Of a DNA stretch of 64,000 nucleotides, positions 63,311 to 64,000 are shown piece by piece. This stretch comes from Alteromonas oceanisediminis. Lineage in GTDB: Bacteria > Pseudomonadota > Gammaproteobacteria > Enterobacterales > Alteromonadaceae. The notes under the pieces are model-generated. The model was not told the origin of the DNA. It did no database searches and saw only the letters and a list, made by a program, of their open reading frames with translations. The stretch covers positions 62,001 through 126,000 of the forward strand of contig NZ_JAHCTA010000006.1 of NCBI RefSeq assembly GCF_018474025.1, given 5' to 3'. The translations under genes and the position numbers were made by a program. Every line of letters starts with the position of its first letter. Within the stretch, counting starts at the first letter, position 1.

Positions 63311-64000
63311 TTAATCCTCGCTACGGTTGTACCACATCAATCTCGCTAATGCAGGCAACACAACGATGGCACCGAGCATGTTAACCAAGAACATAAAGGT
63401 TAACAAAATGCCCATGTCCATTTGGAATTTGAGTGCCGAGAACACCCACGTGCTAACACCCACGGCCAATGTAATTCCGGTAAAGAGCACGGCACTGCCC
63501 CGTTCTTTCAGTGCGTCGAGATAGGCCGACTCAACAGAAGCGCCCTGTTTAAGCTTCGCGCTCATTGTCGACAAAATATAAATACCGTAATCAACACCGA
63601 TGCCGACGCCCAGTGCGATGACGGGTAATGTTGATACCGTTAATCCGATTTCAAGCAGCGTCATGAGTGCCTGTGCCAACACAGATACCACATACAACGG
63701 GATCACCACTGACAATGTCGATCGTAATGAGCGGAAACTGAGCAAACACAACAAAATGACCGCACCGAACACATAGAGCATCATCGGATCTTGTGCTTCT
63801 GACACCGCTTCATTCGTCGCCGCCATTACGCCAACGGGGCCTGAAGCCAGCTTGAATTGCATATCGTCAGTCTCAAATTCGGTACGATAGGCTTTGACAG
63901 CATCAACCACTCGCGAAATGGTTTCAGCCTTGTGGTCTTGCATAAACAAAATCACCGGCATCACTGAACAATCGCCATTCAAAAGCCCCGACGATGTCGG
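63311..64000 (-). CDS. RND/MMPL-family transporter, 3' part only
   Basis: The C-terminal 229 residues of an inner-membrane exporter; the frame is open to the window edge, so the start lies outside. Four membrane helices are visible: MMLYVFGAVILLCLLSF, the pair around VIPLYVVSVLAQALMTLLE and VSTLPVIALGVGIGVDYGIYI, and the C-terminal DMGILLTFMFLVNMLGAIVV. GIGVDYGIYILST is the conserved RND/MMPL motif of the proton relay region. SAVLFTGITLAVGVSTWVFS is also typical. It ends MWYNRSED. Members move lipids, hopanoids or siderophores; a substrate cannot be given from this fragment. Confidence 0.9.
   Translation of the reverse strand, partial: PTSSGLLNGDCSVMPVILFMQDHKAETISRVVDAVKAYRTEFETDDMQFKLASGPVGVMAATNEAVSEAQDPMMLYVFGAVILLCLLSFRSLRSTLSVVIPLYVVSVLAQALMTLLEIGLTVSTLPVIALGVGIGVDYGIYILSTMSAKLKQGASVESAYLDALKERGSAVLFTGITLAVGVSTWVFSALKFQMDMGILLTFMFLVNMLGAIVVLPALARLMWYNRSED

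Overview
The window looks like the chromosome of a marine gammaproteobacterium, most probably in or near the Alteromonadales. The evidence is the block rmf-fabA / DUF3466 gene / uup / glutaredoxin-like gene / rlmKL / pyrD / NAD-glutamate dehydrogenase, a GntR-regulated prpR-prpB-prpC-acnD-prpF operon, and OmpW and AI-2E family proteins. I see no tRNA, rRNA, CRISPR array, intact insertion sequence or prophage. The taxon is an inference from gene content.

Bases 1-21.9 kb are an accessory, mostly minus-strand region. It runs: the end of a GGDEF protein, an orphan ECF-like sigma factor, a lipoprotein propeller, an orphan PhnD-type binding protein, an SDR enzyme, an HD hydrolase, a DUF1272 zinc protein, two diverged DapA-like paralogues flanking a secreted esterase-like protein and a stand-alone TipAS protein, a dienelactone hydrolase, an AraC regulator, a YqcI/YcgG protein, a DUF1989 protein, and a tight operon of five glycosyltransferases led by a 61-residue protein.

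Bases 22-34 kb hold an AI-2E transporter joined to a two-component system, a 1256-residue secreted protein with three tandem repeats and a lyase-like C-terminal half, a delta-class carbonic anhydrase, OmpW, a TrkH/KtrB-type potassium channel protein, and an Lrp regulator divergent from a cysteine-synthase-like gene.

Bases 35-42 kb are the 2-methylcitrate (propionate) operon, with two identical GntR-type palindromes upstream. Bases 43.5-49.6 kb are a light-response island: an iron-sulfur (6-4)-type photolyase with a 48-residue DUF2256 gene, a class I CPD photolyase, and, divergently, a Cry-DASH and a fourth, divergent photolyase-like protein. Bases 49.6-64 kb are housekeeping: fatty acid synthesis, ribosome hibernation, rRNA methylation, an ABC-F ATPase, pyrimidine synthesis and glutamate catabolism, ending in a truncated RND/MMPL transporter.

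The most notable observations are the four-member photolyase/cryptochrome cluster whose fourth protein lacks canonical flavin-site residues, a DapA-like paralogue that has lost catalytic residues kept by its sister, an orphan terminator that may mark a small RNA, the glycosyltransferase operon of unknown target, and a terminator-like hairpin directly before pyrD.
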